A DNA stretch of 64,000 nt from Pedobacter ginsengisoli (GTDB lineage Bacteria; Bacteroidota; Bacteroidia; Sphingobacteriales; Sphingobacteriaceae). Shown piece by piece: positions 34,918-43,648 of this stretch (positions within the stretch are counted from its first letter, which is position 1; the number at the start of each line of letters is the position of its first letter). The position numbers and the translations under genes are program-made. The notes below the pieces were generated by a model. That model ran no database searches. It was given only the letters and a program-made list of their open reading frames with translations, and was not told where the DNA came from. Where the stretch lies: the NCBI RefSeq assembly GCF_002736205.1, contig NZ_CP024091.1, positions 434,001 to 498,000 of the forward strand, in the 5' to 3' direction.

Positions 34918-35781
34918 ATGAAGAATTTAAAAAATAACATATTCCGACTGCTGATCATGATCACAGCGGTTACCATATTAAACTCCTGTAAAAAAGATAC
35001 TACCCCAAAACTGACCGATTTGCTATATGATCTTACGGTGGATGGTAATCAGGTTACTTTTAAAACAGTAACAGCAGGTATTTCATCATACAGGTGGGAT
35101 TTTGGCGATGGAGGTTCTTCTACCGACCCTAATCCGGTACACGAGTATGCAGGTAAAGGTAAATACGTGACAACGCTTTACGCAACAATAAATGGAAGTG
35201 TAACAGAAGCCTCTACTGTTATCAGAATTGCTAAAACATCACCTGTTAAGCTTGATGACAATACCTTGAGTGACTGGGATAAGGTGACTACCAATGTCCT
35301 TACTGCTGGTCCTCAGGGAGGTATTTTCCGATCAGCTAAATTTGATTATGATGGCAATTTTATTTATGTCTATGCAGAGATGAATTCTAAAAAAGCCAAT
35401 GGCGATATTTTCGATTTCTATATCGACTCAGACAATAGTGCCGGCACCGGTTTATTAAGTGCCTATGCGGATGGTGGGTTTGATATTCTGCTGGAGGGCC
35501 AACTATTGAGTACAGGTGTAGATATCTTCTACCATAATGGTGCGCAAAATAGCTTTAGTTTCGCTCAGCAATCAATTTCAGAGGCTTATAATGTGGGTAC
35601 TATAACTGAAACGGGTGATGTTTTGAAATTTGAAATGCGTATTGCCCGAGGAAAACTAAAAGGTTTAACTGGTACTGGGATGCGGATAGGAATTATGGCA
35701 ACAAAAAGCGATTGGTCGGTAACCCTGGGCAGTATTCCTGATGCAGGAGCTTCGGCATTTCTGCTTGATATGAGTGAATAA
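34918..35781 (+). CDS. PKD-domain lipoprotein, possible SusE/F-like surface binder
   Basis: I chose the Met at 34918, 28 bases after the SusD stop, because the signal peptide and lipobox (AVTILNSC) follow directly. An in-frame start at 34870 inside SusD is less likely. A PKD domain comes first (ISSYRWDFGDGGSSTDPNPV, then HEYAGKGKY). The remaining 190 residues form a beta-rich region (FDFYIDSDNSAGTGLLSAYA) that may bind carbohydrate like the CBM9-type folds. It occupies the position where SusE/SusF proteins are usually encoded. The binding role is inference. Confidence 0.8.
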   Translation: MKNLKNNIFRLLIMITAVTILNSCKKDTTPKLTDLLYDLTVDGNQVTFKTVTAGISSYRWDFGDGGSSTDPNPVHEYAGKGKYVTTLYATINGSVTEASTVIRIAKTSPVKLDDNTLSDWDKVTTNVLTAGPQGGIFRSAKFDYDGNFIYVYAEMNSKKANGDIFDFYIDSDNSAGTGLLSAYADGGFDILLEGQLLSTGVDIFYHNGAQNSFSFAQQSISEAYNVGTITETGDVLKFEMRIARGKLKGLTGTGMRIGIMATKSDWSVTLGSIPDAGASAFLLDMSE

Positions 35782-35799
35782 TTTTTAAAGTAATTTTTT

Positions 35800-36921
35800 A
35801 TGTCTAAAAGTACAGTAAATCAGTTTGTGGCAGAACGTGTGATATCTCTTGATGTGATGAGAGGATTGATCATGTTACTACTTTGTGCCGAGAGCTGTCA
35901 TTTATATGGAGCCCTGAAAAACCTTAATCCGGTGCAGCCGGCAGCAATGCTTATTGAGCAGTTTTTTCATCATCCATGGCATGGATTGCGGTTTTGGGAT
36001 TTAGTACAGCCCGCATTTATGTTTATGGCGGGAGCTGCAATGTACATTTCCTATAGCCGCAAACTCGAAAAGGGTAGCAGCTGGGAGAAGAATTGGGGCC
36101 ATATCTTATTCCGAAGTTTTAAACTTTTCCTTTTTGGTACTGCACTTCACTGTGTATATCAAGGAAAATTGGTTTGGGAACTTTGGAATGTACTTACTCA
36201 ATTGGCTTTTACAACCCTGGTTGCCTACCTGATAATTGGTAAATCTTATAACTGGCAAATTATCTGCTCAGTGGGCTTATTGTTGCTCACAGAAGTAATG
36301 TACCGTTTAATACTGATGCCGGGTTATGACCAACCTTTTGTACAGGGCCATAATTTTGGGTCGTATGTAGATACGCTACTGATGGGTAAGATCAATTTAG
36401 ATGGTTGGGTAGCCATAAATGCAATACCTACGGCTGCACATACAATCTGGGGTGTGCTTGCAGGTAAACTTCTAATTTCATCGCGATCAGCATCTTATAA
36501 AATAAAGATGCTGATCGGCTTTGGCTTGCTTGCTCTGATAATTGGATTCGGACTGGATGCTTTACAGATCACTCCAATTATAAAAAGAATAAGTACCAGC
36601 TCTTTTGTATTTGCATCGGGTGGCTGGGTGCTAATCATGCTAGCCGTCGTATACTGGTTAATCGATGTGAAAAAATGTGTGAAATATGTGTGGATATGCT
36701 CTGTAATGGGCATGAATGCCATATTTATCTATATATTTTTTGAAACTATAGGTGTGCAGTGGTTGAATGGTGTAATCGGAATTTTTACAGGAGATGCTTT
36801 AATAACGTTGTTTGGATTGCAGAGTAATGTTAGTGCTGTAGTGACTGCCTTAAGTACGCTTCTGGTTGAATGGGCCCTATGCTACTGGCTGTTCAAGCGC
36901 AATATTTTTTTTAAGCTTTAA
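35800..36921 (+). CDS. Multi-pass acyltransferase, HGSNAT/DUF5009-like
   Basis: The 373-residue protein has about ten membrane helices. Its start (VISLDVMRGLIMLLLCAESC) is the typical RxxSLDxMRG opening of the heparan-alpha-glucosaminide N-acetyltransferase and YeiB-like family. WDLVQPAFMFMAGAAMYIS and NAIPTAAHTIWGVLAGKLL are further family features. Relatives transfer acetyl groups across a membrane to amino sugars. In this locus it may acetylate a sugar released in the periplasm. It lies 18 bases after the PKD lipoprotein gene. The reaction has not been shown for DUF5009 proteins. Confidence 0.82.
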   Translation: MSKSTVNQFVAERVISLDVMRGLIMLLLCAESCHLYGALKNLNPVQPAAMLIEQFFHHPWHGLRFWDLVQPAFMFMAGAAMYISYSRKLEKGSSWEKNWGHILFRSFKLFLFGTALHCVYQGKLVWELWNVLTQLAFTTLVAYLIIGKSYNWQIICSVGLLLLTEVMYRLILMPGYDQPFVQGHNFGSYVDTLLMGKINLDGWVAINAIPTAAHTIWGVLAGKLLISSRSASYKIKMLIGFGLLALIIGFGLDALQITPIIKRISTSSFVFASGGWVLIMLAVVYWLIDVKKCVKYVWICSVMGMNAIFIYIFFETIGVQWLNGVIGIFTGDALITLFGLQSNVSAVVTALSTLLVEWALCYWLFKRNIFFKL

Positions 36922-36949
36922 ATAGTTTCATTTAAAAAGTAAAAACATT

Positions 36950-38497
36950 ATGAACATAAAATTGACCCTCCATAGTTTAATTTTTTCCATTGTTATCCTT
37001 ACGCTTTTCACTTCCTGTAAAGAGGAAAATGAAATCCTGGTTAGGGTAGAGAAGGTTAATGTAACCTACTCTGAAAGTGATGAGGATTTTCCTAATCCTG
37101 AGCGTGGTTTTTATCGTTATTCGGAAACCACTGCAAGTAGCTATAGCGTACTCGATGCAGAAACTCTTAAAGCATATCGGTTGTTACAAGATATTTCTAC
37201 AGCAAATTACAAAGTGTATAGTACACTCGTTTTCAGATATTACATCTTAGATAATGTAACCACCACAAGTATATCAGAATCTTTTCTTAATAATATTAAA
37301 AAAGATATGACTGCTGCAAGAACAGCAGGGGTGAAACTGATTCCGCGTTTTGTGTATACTGCCACTGCACGTGCTGGTAATTGTCCGGAAGGATTTATTT
37401 GCCCAACCTATGGCGATGCCGCTAAATCTATTGTTCTTGGCCATATTGAACAGCTTAAACCAGTGCTTACAGAGAATGCAGATGTGATTGCTTGTGTGCA
37501 GCTTGGATTTATTGGTACCTGGGGTGAAAATTATTACACAGATTTCTTTGGGGATGCCTCTTTAAATGGTGGACAAGAAGGTAAATTAACGGATCAGAAC
37601 TGGCGAGACAGGATAGAGGTACTAAAAGCGCTCCTTGCTGCCATGCCGGCAGATAGAATGGTTCAGGTTCGCTACCCGCAATTTAAGCAACGCTTTTCGT
37701 TTGGTGTAAATTCAGCACTTTCTTCACCTCCGCTTGCTGAACTTATGGCATTTACAGCATCGGACGAATCTCGTATCGGCTTTCACAATGATTGTTTCCT
37801 TGCCAGTGCCAATGACTTTGGAACTTATGAGGATTATGGAAATAGTAGCACGCCAAGAACATCAGACGGCATGGTTTTAAATACTTTAAGGGATTACATG
37901 AAGGCCGACAGTCGATTCGTTGTTGTTGGTGGAGAAACCTGTTCGGATGATTACAGTCTTAACGATTGTGAGCCTGCCGGTAAAGCACAAGAAGAACTTG
38001 CGGCAATGCACTTTAGCTATCTGAATGCCCATTATAATACTGCGGTAAATAACGACTGGCAAACAGGTGGTTGTATGGATAATATTAAGAGAAATCTGGG
38101 TTATCGCTTTGTCCTTCAGTCTGCAGTTTTACCTGATAATGTAGTGAAAGGTACGAGCTTAAATATAGTACTCAATGTTAAAAATGTTGGGTATGCATCA
38201 CCGTACAATAAAAGAACAATAAAATTGGTACTACGGAATAAGGAAAATGGAAGTTTGAAATCTTTTGACCTTGCTTCTGATGTAAGAAAATGGTATTCAG
38301 GAAGCTTTAAAGTAGAAGAAAGTATAAAAATACCTTCCGAATTTGCAACAGGTGATTATGAAATGCTGCTTAACCTGCCAGATGAATATGCAAGTATTGC
38401 CGACAGACCCGAATACAGCATCCGGTTGGCCAATAAAAATGTTTGGGAAGCTTCATCAGGTTACAATAAACTTAATCATATTGTTTCCATTAAGTAA
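36950..38497 (+). CDS. DUF4874/DUF4832 lipoprotein, possible glycoside hydrolase
   Basis: The lipobox LFTSC places the protein in a membrane with its body outside the cytoplasm. The N-terminal half has the DUF4874 opening DEDFPNPERGFYRYSE and strands such as VKLIPRFVYT, CVQLGFIGTWGENYYTDFFG and RFVVVGGETCSDDYS, which look like a TIM barrel. The C-terminal part (NLGYRFVLQSAVLPDNVVKG) is DUF4832, a beta domain. The GTWGE motif, with Glu at the end of a strand, recalls catalytic residues of clan-A glycosidases. It is the last gene of the SusCD locus and its only candidate degrading enzyme. The enzymatic role is inference. Confidence 0.8.
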   Translation: MNIKLTLHSLIFSIVILTLFTSCKEENEILVRVEKVNVTYSESDEDFPNPERGFYRYSETTASSYSVLDAETLKAYRLLQDISTANYKVYSTLVFRYYILDNVTTTSISESFLNNIKKDMTAARTAGVKLIPRFVYTATARAGNCPEGFICPTYGDAAKSIVLGHIEQLKPVLTENADVIACVQLGFIGTWGENYYTDFFGDASLNGGQEGKLTDQNWRDRIEVLKALLAAMPADRMVQVRYPQFKQRFSFGVNSALSSPPLAELMAFTASDESRIGFHNDCFLASANDFGTYEDYGNSSTPRTSDGMVLNTLRDYMKADSRFVVVGGETCSDDYSLNDCEPAGKAQEELAAMHFSYLNAHYNTAVNNDWQTGGCMDNIKRNLGYRFVLQSAVLPDNVVKGTSLNIVLNVKNVGYASPYNKRTIKLVLRNKENGSLKSFDLASDVRKWYSGSFKVEESIKIPSEFATGDYEMLLNLPDEYASIADRPEYSIRLANKNVWEASSGYNKLNHIVSIK

Positions 38498-38505
38498 TTT
38501 CCATA

Positions 38506-39102
38506 CTATTGACCATGATAATCAATATCCAGATTGTATTGGTAAAGCAGGCCTGAAAGGTTCAGTACAGAAAATTTCGCCTGCTTTACTTTATTGACAG
38601 ATGGATCCAGGCTGAAGTTTCTTGCGGTGCGGAAATCGGTTTTCTCCAGAACAGACCTGACAAATGTTGCACCTGAAAGATCACAGTTTTGGAATACGCT
38701 TGAAGTTAAATCACATTCTTCAAAATCAGTTTCTTTAAGCGAACATTCTATGAAGTTAGTTTTCTTAAGCTTTGTGCCATAAAAAGTTGAATAATCCAGA
38801 TGACTCCGCTCAAAATTAAAAGAAAACAAAAACTTATTACATTTAGAAAAGTCAATTCCCAGTATCTTACAGCCGGTAAAAGTAACATCCTTAAATCCAG
38901 TTCCGGTAACTATTGTCAGTGAGAAATTACATTGTTTAAAATGACAATCCATGAAATCATTGTTGCTTAAATCACTCTTAGAGAAATCACAGTTTACAAA
39001 TTCACATTTAATAAACTCCCTGTTCTCCAATCTCTTCTCTGCATAATTAATGTTGATAAATGTTTTGTCTTCGTGAACTGAAGTTTCCTTTGAATTGTTC
39101 AT
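38506..39102 (-). CDS. Pentapeptide-repeat protein (Qnr/McbG-like)
   Basis: Most of the 198 residues form repeats of the A(D/N)LxX type with a central Phe or Leu: REFIKCEFVNCDFSKSDLSN, TNFIECSLKETDFEECDLTS, FQNCDLSGATFVRSVLEKTD. Such proteins fold as a right-handed square helix. Qnr and McbG members mimic DNA and protect gyrase from quinolones or microcin B17. A break in the repeats near residues 84-100 resembles the loop region of Qnr. It lies 4 bases after a TetR gene and is probably controlled by it. Drug resistance is possible but not shown by sequence. Confidence 0.88.
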   Translation of the reverse strand: MNNSKETSVHEDKTFININYAEKRLENREFIKCEFVNCDFSKSDLSNNDFMDCHFKQCNFSLTIVTGTGFKDVTFTGCKILGIDFSKCNKFLFSFNFERSHLDYSTFYGTKLKKTNFIECSLKETDFEECDLTSSVFQNCDLSGATFVRSVLEKTDFRTARNFSLDPSVNKVKQAKFSVLNLSGLLYQYNLDIDYHGQ

Positions 39103-39106
39103 AAAG

Positions 39107-39658
39107 CTAGTTTAAGTTGAGTAATTTGTTTACGATCTGTTCTTTCTTTTCGGTAGTGATGCCATAAAAGCCAAGGTTATCTGCATACCAAAGCCCATCT
39201 GCTACAAGCATAATAATCAAACTGTTGATATCCAGGTCTGCTACCGGTCCACCCGAAATATGTTCGGTAAACCATTCGTCCCACATTTTCTTATAATGTT
39301 CATTAACTAATGCAGCTTGTAAAATGACTTTCATAGCTCGCCTATAATTGATGTCGCTGCTCTTTTTTATAACAAATCGAAGAAAAGCGATAGGCGCAAT
39401 ATGGTTCCCAGATATTTTTTTTTCTTCAATTGTCCAATCGGTCAATTCAACAAGACTTTGGCGTACCAATTCTTCTAGCAGCTCCTCTTTATTACGGAAA
39501 TGGTGGATAATGCCACCTTTACTCAGTCCAGTTTGATCGGCAATGGCCTGGAAAGTAACTTGATGCCAATCTGCCGTGGCACCTATTTCGGCCGCTGTAT
39601 TAAGGATCAGTTGTTTACTGGCTTCAGGATTTTTCTTTTTTTTATATGGATTTTCCAT
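39107..39658 (-). CDS. TetR/AcrR family transcriptional regulator
   Basis: The N-terminus has a typical TetR helix-turn-helix (VTFQAIADQTGLSKGGIIHH, then FRNKEELLEEL). The rest is a helical ligand-binding domain of about 125 residues with AlphaFold-like TetR length (183 aa in all). It probably regulates its own promoter and the pentapeptide-repeat gene that begins 4 bases after its stop. A divergent gene starts 73 bases away, so its operator may lie in that gap; no clear palindrome was seen there. Confidence 0.92.
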   Translation of the reverse strand: MENPYKKKKNPEASKQLILNTAAEIGATADWHQVTFQAIADQTGLSKGGIIHHFRNKEELLEELVRQSLVELTDWTIEEKKISGNHIAPIAFLRFVIKKSSDINYRRAMKVILQAALVNEHYKKMWDEWFTEHISGGPVADLDINSLIIMLVADGLWYADNLGFYGITTEKKEQIVNKLLNLN

Positions 39659-39678
39659 TTTTCAAAGATACCGAACGA

Positions 39679-39709
39679 TTGGTTTGTTTGCAAATTATTT
39701 ATACATTTG
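39679..39709 (+). promoter_or_regulatory. Candidate sigma-A promoter of the 82-residue gene
   Basis: A TTG at 39679-39681 and TACATTTG at 39702-39709 are 20 bases apart, which fits the Bacteroidota consensus. The ATG follows 22 bases after the -7 box. Confidence 0.55.
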
Positions 39710-39731
39710 TCGCCTCAATTATTTAGTTCCT

Positions 39732-39980
39732 ATGCCCAGATACGTTATTATTCTATCTACAGCAATTAATACACCAACTGATTTACGGCATGTTTTCCAG
39801 TCTGTTAATTTTTTCTCTGGTATCTTCGAGTGGTCTGTTGATCTTGACGATTGTGATAAGATACTTAGAATTGTTTGCGGCAATAATATTAGTCTTGAAC
39901 TTGTTAAAATCCTTAAAAGTGGAGGGGTAAACTCGTTGGTGTTAGAGATTTTTGACGAAAATGGGATTTCTATTATATAA
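39732..39980 (+). CDS. Small hypothetical protein, 82 residues, HMA-like fold
   Basis: I chose the ATG at 39732 because it follows a good promoter; longer in-frame starts would run into the TetR gene on the other strand. The pattern beta (YVIILSTA), helix ([14 protein letters not shown]), beta (FEWSVDLDD), beta (ILRIVCG), helix ([12 protein letters not shown]), beta (NSLVLEIFD) is that of a ferredoxin-like or heavy-metal-associated domain. The CxxC metal site is absent. I do not know a function. Confidence 0.65.
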   Translation: MPRYVIILSTAINTPTDLRHVFQSVNFFSGIFEWSVDLDDCDKILRIVCGNNISLELVKILKSGGVNSLVLEIFDENGISII

Positions 39981-40027
39981 ATAACTCTCTGGCATCGTAC
40001 CTTTATGCTATTAAAAAGAAAAGTTAT

Positions 40028-40519
40028 ATGAATACAGAAAAAGCTATTTTAGCGGGAGGTTGTTTTTGGGGCGTTGAAGAGCTAATTAGGCATCAACCAG
40101 GTGTTATCTCCACTGTAGTAGGGTATACAGGAGGTGATGTTCCCAATGCCACATATCGGAACCATGGAACGCATGCCGAAGCCATAGAAATCGTATTTGA
40201 TCCGACACAGTTATCATACCGTTCACTTCTAGAGTACTTCTTTCAGATTCATGACCCATCAACAAAAAACAGACAGGGAAATGATATAGGTACTTCTTAT
40301 CGTTCAGCCATTTTCTTTGCAGATGAAACACAAAGGGAAACGGCGAATGCTTTAATAGCTGATATGGAAGCTTCTGGTAAATGGCCTGGGCAAATTGTAA
40401 CAGAAGTTGTTCCGGTTACTGATTTTTGGAATGCTGAAGTAGAACATCAGGATTATTTACAAAAGAATCCGTACGGTTATACCTGCCATTTTGAAAGGGC
40501 TGATTGGAAACTCGATTAA
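40028..40519 (+). CDS. msrA: Peptide-methionine (S)-S-oxide reductase
   Basis: MsrA repairs oxidised methionine in proteins using thioredoxin. The catalytic motif GGCFWG (Cys12) is at the N-terminus, followed by the family features [22 protein letters not shown] and [20 protein letters not shown] and the late [12 protein letters not shown]. No MsrB domain is fused, and no signal peptide is present, so it acts in the cytosol. Length (163 aa) is normal. A VOC-family gene follows after 17 bases. Confidence 0.96.
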   Translation: MNTEKAILAGGCFWGVEELIRHQPGVISTVVGYTGGDVPNATYRNHGTHAEAIEIVFDPTQLSYRSLLEYFFQIHDPSTKNRQGNDIGTSYRSAIFFADETQRETANALIADMEASGKWPGQIVTEVVPVTDFWNAEVEHQDYLQKNPYGYTCHFERADWKLD

Positions 40520-40536
40520 TTCTAAAAATTAAACCA

Positions 40537-40905
40537 ATGGAACATAAAGCATTATCTATCAGACCATTCATTGGCGCTAAAGATTTTGAACTTTCAAGGA
40601 GTTTTTACAAAGATCTTGGCTTTGAGGAGACAGTGATCACATCTGATATGTCTGTTTTTAAAACAGGGGGCATCGCATTTTACTTGCAAAATGCTTACGT
40701 GAAGGATTGGGTTGATAATACTATGATTTTTTTAGAGGTGGAAGATGTTGATCGCTATTGGCAGGAACTTTTGGCTCTGGATCTTACTGTTAAATATAAA
40801 AATGCAAAGCTTGTTCCTGTACGGGTTGACTATTGGGGTAAAGAGTGTTTTTTGCATGATCCATCCGGAATTCTCTGGCATTTCGGAGAATTTTTTAAAG
40901 ACTGA
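40537..40905 (+). CDS. VOC superfamily (bleomycin-resistance/glyoxalase-like) protein
   Basis: I chose the ATG at 40537 because the conserved fold begins just after it; an in-frame start at 40504 overlaps msrA. The 122 residues show two beta-alpha-beta modules: RPFIGAKDFELSRSFYKDLG with FEETVI, and MIFLEVEDVDRYWQEL, ending in ECFLHDPSGILWHFGEF. The last motif is typical of the bleomycin-resistance/glyoxalase group. No particular reaction can be assigned. Confidence 0.85.
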   Translation: MEHKALSIRPFIGAKDFELSRSFYKDLGFEETVITSDMSVFKTGGIAFYLQNAYVKDWVDNTMIFLEVEDVDRYWQELLALDLTVKYKNAKLVPVRVDYWGKECFLHDPSGILWHFGEFFKD

Positions 40906-40957
40906 TTGGAGTGTAATGCACAGGCTATTAGATTAAATCTATAAATGTGCCTTGTAC

Positions 40958-41581
40958 CTATCTAAAATAAAAAGTCAATTTACCAGCAGAAACATCATAC
41001 ATAGCAGGTATGATCATTAGCGCTCTGCTATCCACACTTTGTCTTATAATACTACTTTGTTCAAGTATTTGCTGTACAGAACGGTAAACATTAAGTATAG
41101 ACACTTTATTTACAAAAGATTCATTATCGCCTGTCCGATTGCTTATTTCTGTAAGTTCCTGCGATATGCAGGTTTTTACCTCTCTTAACAAACCCGATAA
41201 ATTCTCCATCATTACATCATTGCAAGCACTAGTTACCGCACCACAATTGGTATGCCCCATTACTACAATCAATTTTGAGCCTGCGGTTGTTATTGTATAT
41301 TCAAGTGAGCCTAACACATGTGGAGATATGACATTACCCGCAATACGTATGTTAAAAATATCGCCAATACTTTGATCAAGAATCAATTCAGTTGGAACCC
41401 TGGAATCCATGCAGCTTAGTATTGTAGCAAAGGGCTTTGGGTTATTTTTCGTTTCCTGCACTTTCTTTAACAAGTTTCGGTGTTTACTACATCCGTTAAT
41501 AAATCTTTCATGCCCATCTTTTAATAGTTGCAAGGCGATATCCGGAGTCATTTCAGCTTGGTGATTAACAGTAGGGTTCAT
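40958..41581 (-). CDS. Beta-class carbonic anhydrase
   Basis: Beta-carbonic anhydrases interconvert carbon dioxide and bicarbonate. The zinc ligands and catalytic pair are present: ILSCMDSR (Cys57, Asp59, Arg61) and GHTNCGAV (His110, Cys113). The strand VVMGHTNCGA and the FNIRIAGNVISPHVLGSLEY region are typical. There is no signal peptide, so it acts in the cytosol. The gene starts 21 bases after the SPFH gene stops, so the two may be co-transcribed. Confidence 0.95.
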   Translation of the reverse strand: MNPTVNHQAEMTPDIALQLLKDGHERFINGCSKHRNLLKKVQETKNNPKPFATILSCMDSRVPTELILDQSIGDIFNIRIAGNVISPHVLGSLEYTITTAGSKLIVVMGHTNCGAVTSACNDVMMENLSGLLREVKTCISQELTEISNRTGDNESFVNKVSILNVYRSVQQILEQSSIIRQSVDSRALMIIPAMYDVSAGKLTFYFR

Positions 41582-41602
41582 AGTTTAAGTAATTAAGGTT
41601 TA

Positions 41603-43513
41603 TTAGTCATTATTTTTTCCTTTTTCTTGTTGTATCATTTGCATTAATTGCAACCCCATTAAGCCACTTAAGCTACCATCACTGCCATTGCTGCCACTCA
41701 CAATTAAATCAGGGATGATTTTAATTTTTCCTTTTCCAATTTCTTCTGTTATTTTAAACTTGGTAAAGTTGTCGTCACCCATGGCTTTTGCCTGCAAGTC
41801 GTAAGCATCAGCCGTAGATTTACCTATTGCCAGAATTTTTTCGGCTTCCGCCAATCCTGTTTTGGCTATCTTCTCTGCATCTGCCGTAGCGTTAAGTTTG
41901 GTCGCCTCAGCTTGTGCACCGGCACGTGCCTTGGTAGCTTCAGCCTCTGCATTAGCACGCATTTTAGTGGCAGTGGCTTCAGCATCAACCTGTAGTTTTA
42001 AACTATTAGCATCTCCTTCTGCTTTTTTTACGGTTGCATCAGCTGTGCGTTGGGCAATTTCTACACTTTGTTGTGCCTTCACAATTTCCTTTTGCATATC
42101 TGCAATGGCGGTTTCTTTTTCCATGCCCTGACGTTGTTCCTGTGCATTTTTTTGCGTCTGATATGTTTTTTGTTCCTCTTCCGCAATTTTACGATCAGTA
42201 AGGGTTTTCATTAATGCCTCGGGAGGAAGAATATCTCCTATCAAGGTATCTACAGCATTCACATTATAATCGTCCAGTACGGCTTTAATATGATCTTTTG
42301 CTGATTGTTGTCTTTCTTTGCGTGTAATCAAAAAACTAATAACATCGCTGTCTTGAGCAGAATTTCGAAAGTAATTACCAATAGTTGGCTCCAATACCTG
42401 ACTTACCAAATTGCTCATGCTACCGAAACGAGCTATTACTTTTGGTGCTTCTGTTGCCGGGATATGGATAATCTGGGATACATCCAAATTGAAAGGGAAG
42501 CCATCTCTGGAGCGGACAGTGATAGTACTCAGGTTTTTATCCAACTCATGAGATTCATTTCTGGCATTTGCCCAGTTCAATACCAAATTGGTAGTAGGTA
42601 CCAGCTCTACTTTCATAATGTATTTGTTGAATGGATATTTGCCCGGCCCATAAGCTTCCATCCATACTCCACGCTGACCCTTGCTTACAATATTGCCATG
42701 TTTGAAATTCTCTCCGGTTAAATCTTTGCCATCTTCCCCAATATAACTGATAACCACACCAACAAAACCAATAGGCACATCTGTCATAGGTATTTCTTCT
42801 ATTTGAATAGCCCAGGAATTGATGTTGTAACTGCCCGCTAAAATGATAGATGGCTGCAAACCACGGTTACCACTGTTTTTCAGAAAAATATCAATGTCCT
42901 GAAAGTTATTGTGACCTGTAATCTGCTTACCTGCAATTTGCCCGCTCTCAATTGGAAGCCCGTCAAGTGTGGTTACTATACCTACCATGTTTTCATGGAT
43001 AATAACCATATCGGCAATAGTAACAGTAAAGGCAAATAAGTTAATACGATAAGTGCCAGCAGTAATGTAAGAGGTTTGTCGGCCTTTTTGCCCATTATTG
43101 TTTAAGAATTTCTCAGCATCCTGAAAATTATCAGATTCAACTTTTCTGGCTAGGATTGCACCTGTTGGTATTTCAGCACCATCATTTGCCAGGATCAAGC
43201 CTATTTTACCTTCTGGTATAATGGTAAAGCCATGCATGTTTACATTGTATTGCCATGGCCACATGCCCCAATAAAGTCCTGGTGCCAGTGCTTTTGCCTG
43301 AAACCCTGCTTCGCCTTTAGTTGCAATTATACGCCCGTCTGGCAGTTCTTTGTTACTGCCAAAAAGCACGAATTTTTTTGTTACCAGGCCTACCTTGTTT
43401 TCGGGTACTATAACCATACCCAGGAAAACCCTTAATATAAACTTGTAAAATAGGAGGGTAAACAGTATCGCGAATGCCCACCAGTAAATGAAAAAGATTT
43501 GAGAATAGTCCAT
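41603..43513 (-). CDS. SPFH/flotillin-like membrane protein with four N-terminal repeat modules
   Basis: One membrane helix (about 7-30) is followed by four tandem units of about 65 residues, starting near 36 (VPENKVGLV), 99 (IPEGKIGLIL), 172 (IHENMVGIV) and 247 (VPIGFVGVV). Each ends in a PGxY- or AGxYxxN-like turn (APGLYWG, TAGTYRIN, LAGSYNIN, GPGKYPFN). An SPFH/band-7 domain follows (about 310-450: TVRSRDGFPFNLDVSQIIHI), then a long Ala/Glu/Lys coiled coil (EAEATKARAGAQAEATKLNA). Band-7 proteins form large ring- or cage-like membrane assemblies. The length of 636 aa exceeds the usual 400-500, mainly because of the repeats. Confidence 0.85.
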   Translation of the reverse strand: MDYSQIFFIYWWAFAILFTLLFYKFILRVFLGMVIVPENKVGLVTKKFVLFGSNKELPDGRIIATKGEAGFQAKALAPGLYWGMWPWQYNVNMHGFTIIPEGKIGLILANDGAEIPTGAILARKVESDNFQDAEKFLNNNGQKGRQTSYITAGTYRINLFAFTVTIADMVIIHENMVGIVTTLDGLPIESGQIAGKQITGHNNFQDIDIFLKNSGNRGLQPSIILAGSYNINSWAIQIEEIPMTDVPIGFVGVVISYIGEDGKDLTGENFKHGNIVSKGQRGVWMEAYGPGKYPFNKYIMKVELVPTTNLVLNWANARNESHELDKNLSTITVRSRDGFPFNLDVSQIIHIPATEAPKVIARFGSMSNLVSQVLEPTIGNYFRNSAQDSDVISFLITRKERQQSAKDHIKAVLDDYNVNAVDTLIGDILPPEALMKTLTDRKIAEEEQKTYQTQKNAQEQRQGMEKETAIADMQKEIVKAQQSVEIAQRTADATVKKAEGDANSLKLQVDAEATATKMRANAEAEATKARAGAQAEATKLNATADAEKIAKTGLAEAEKILAIGKSTADAYDLQAKAMGDDNFTKFKITEEIGKGKIKIIPDLIVSGSNGSDGSLSGLMGLQLMQMIQQEKGKNND

Positions 43514-43560
43514 GATCGTTAGTTTAAAGTGTGAGATATAATTTGATTTAATTCATTCAT

Positions 43561-43575
43561 TTTGTTTAGAACAAA
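43561..43575. promoter_or_regulatory. Short inverted repeat between divergent genes
   Basis: TTTGTT, TAG, AACAAA is a perfect 6-3-6 palindrome in the gap between the SPFH gene (leftward) and the 300-residue hypothetical gene (rightward). It might be an operator for either; nothing else supports this. Confidence 0.3.
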
Positions 43576-43648
43576 CTTCCTTAAACATGAAAATATAAAA
43601 GTCTTATATACGTATTATATGGTTGTATTTTTATCTTATATTAGTATT

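Noticed and set aside
39500..39769. Plus-strand frames overlapping the start of the TetR gene
   Set aside because: Only the part from 39732 has a promoter and a sensible protein; the upstream extension is antisense to the TetR coding region.
41862..42131. Plus-strand Ala/Ser-rich open frame opposite the SPFH coiled coil
   Set aside because: It is the low-complexity complement of the Ala/Glu/Lys repeats of the real gene.
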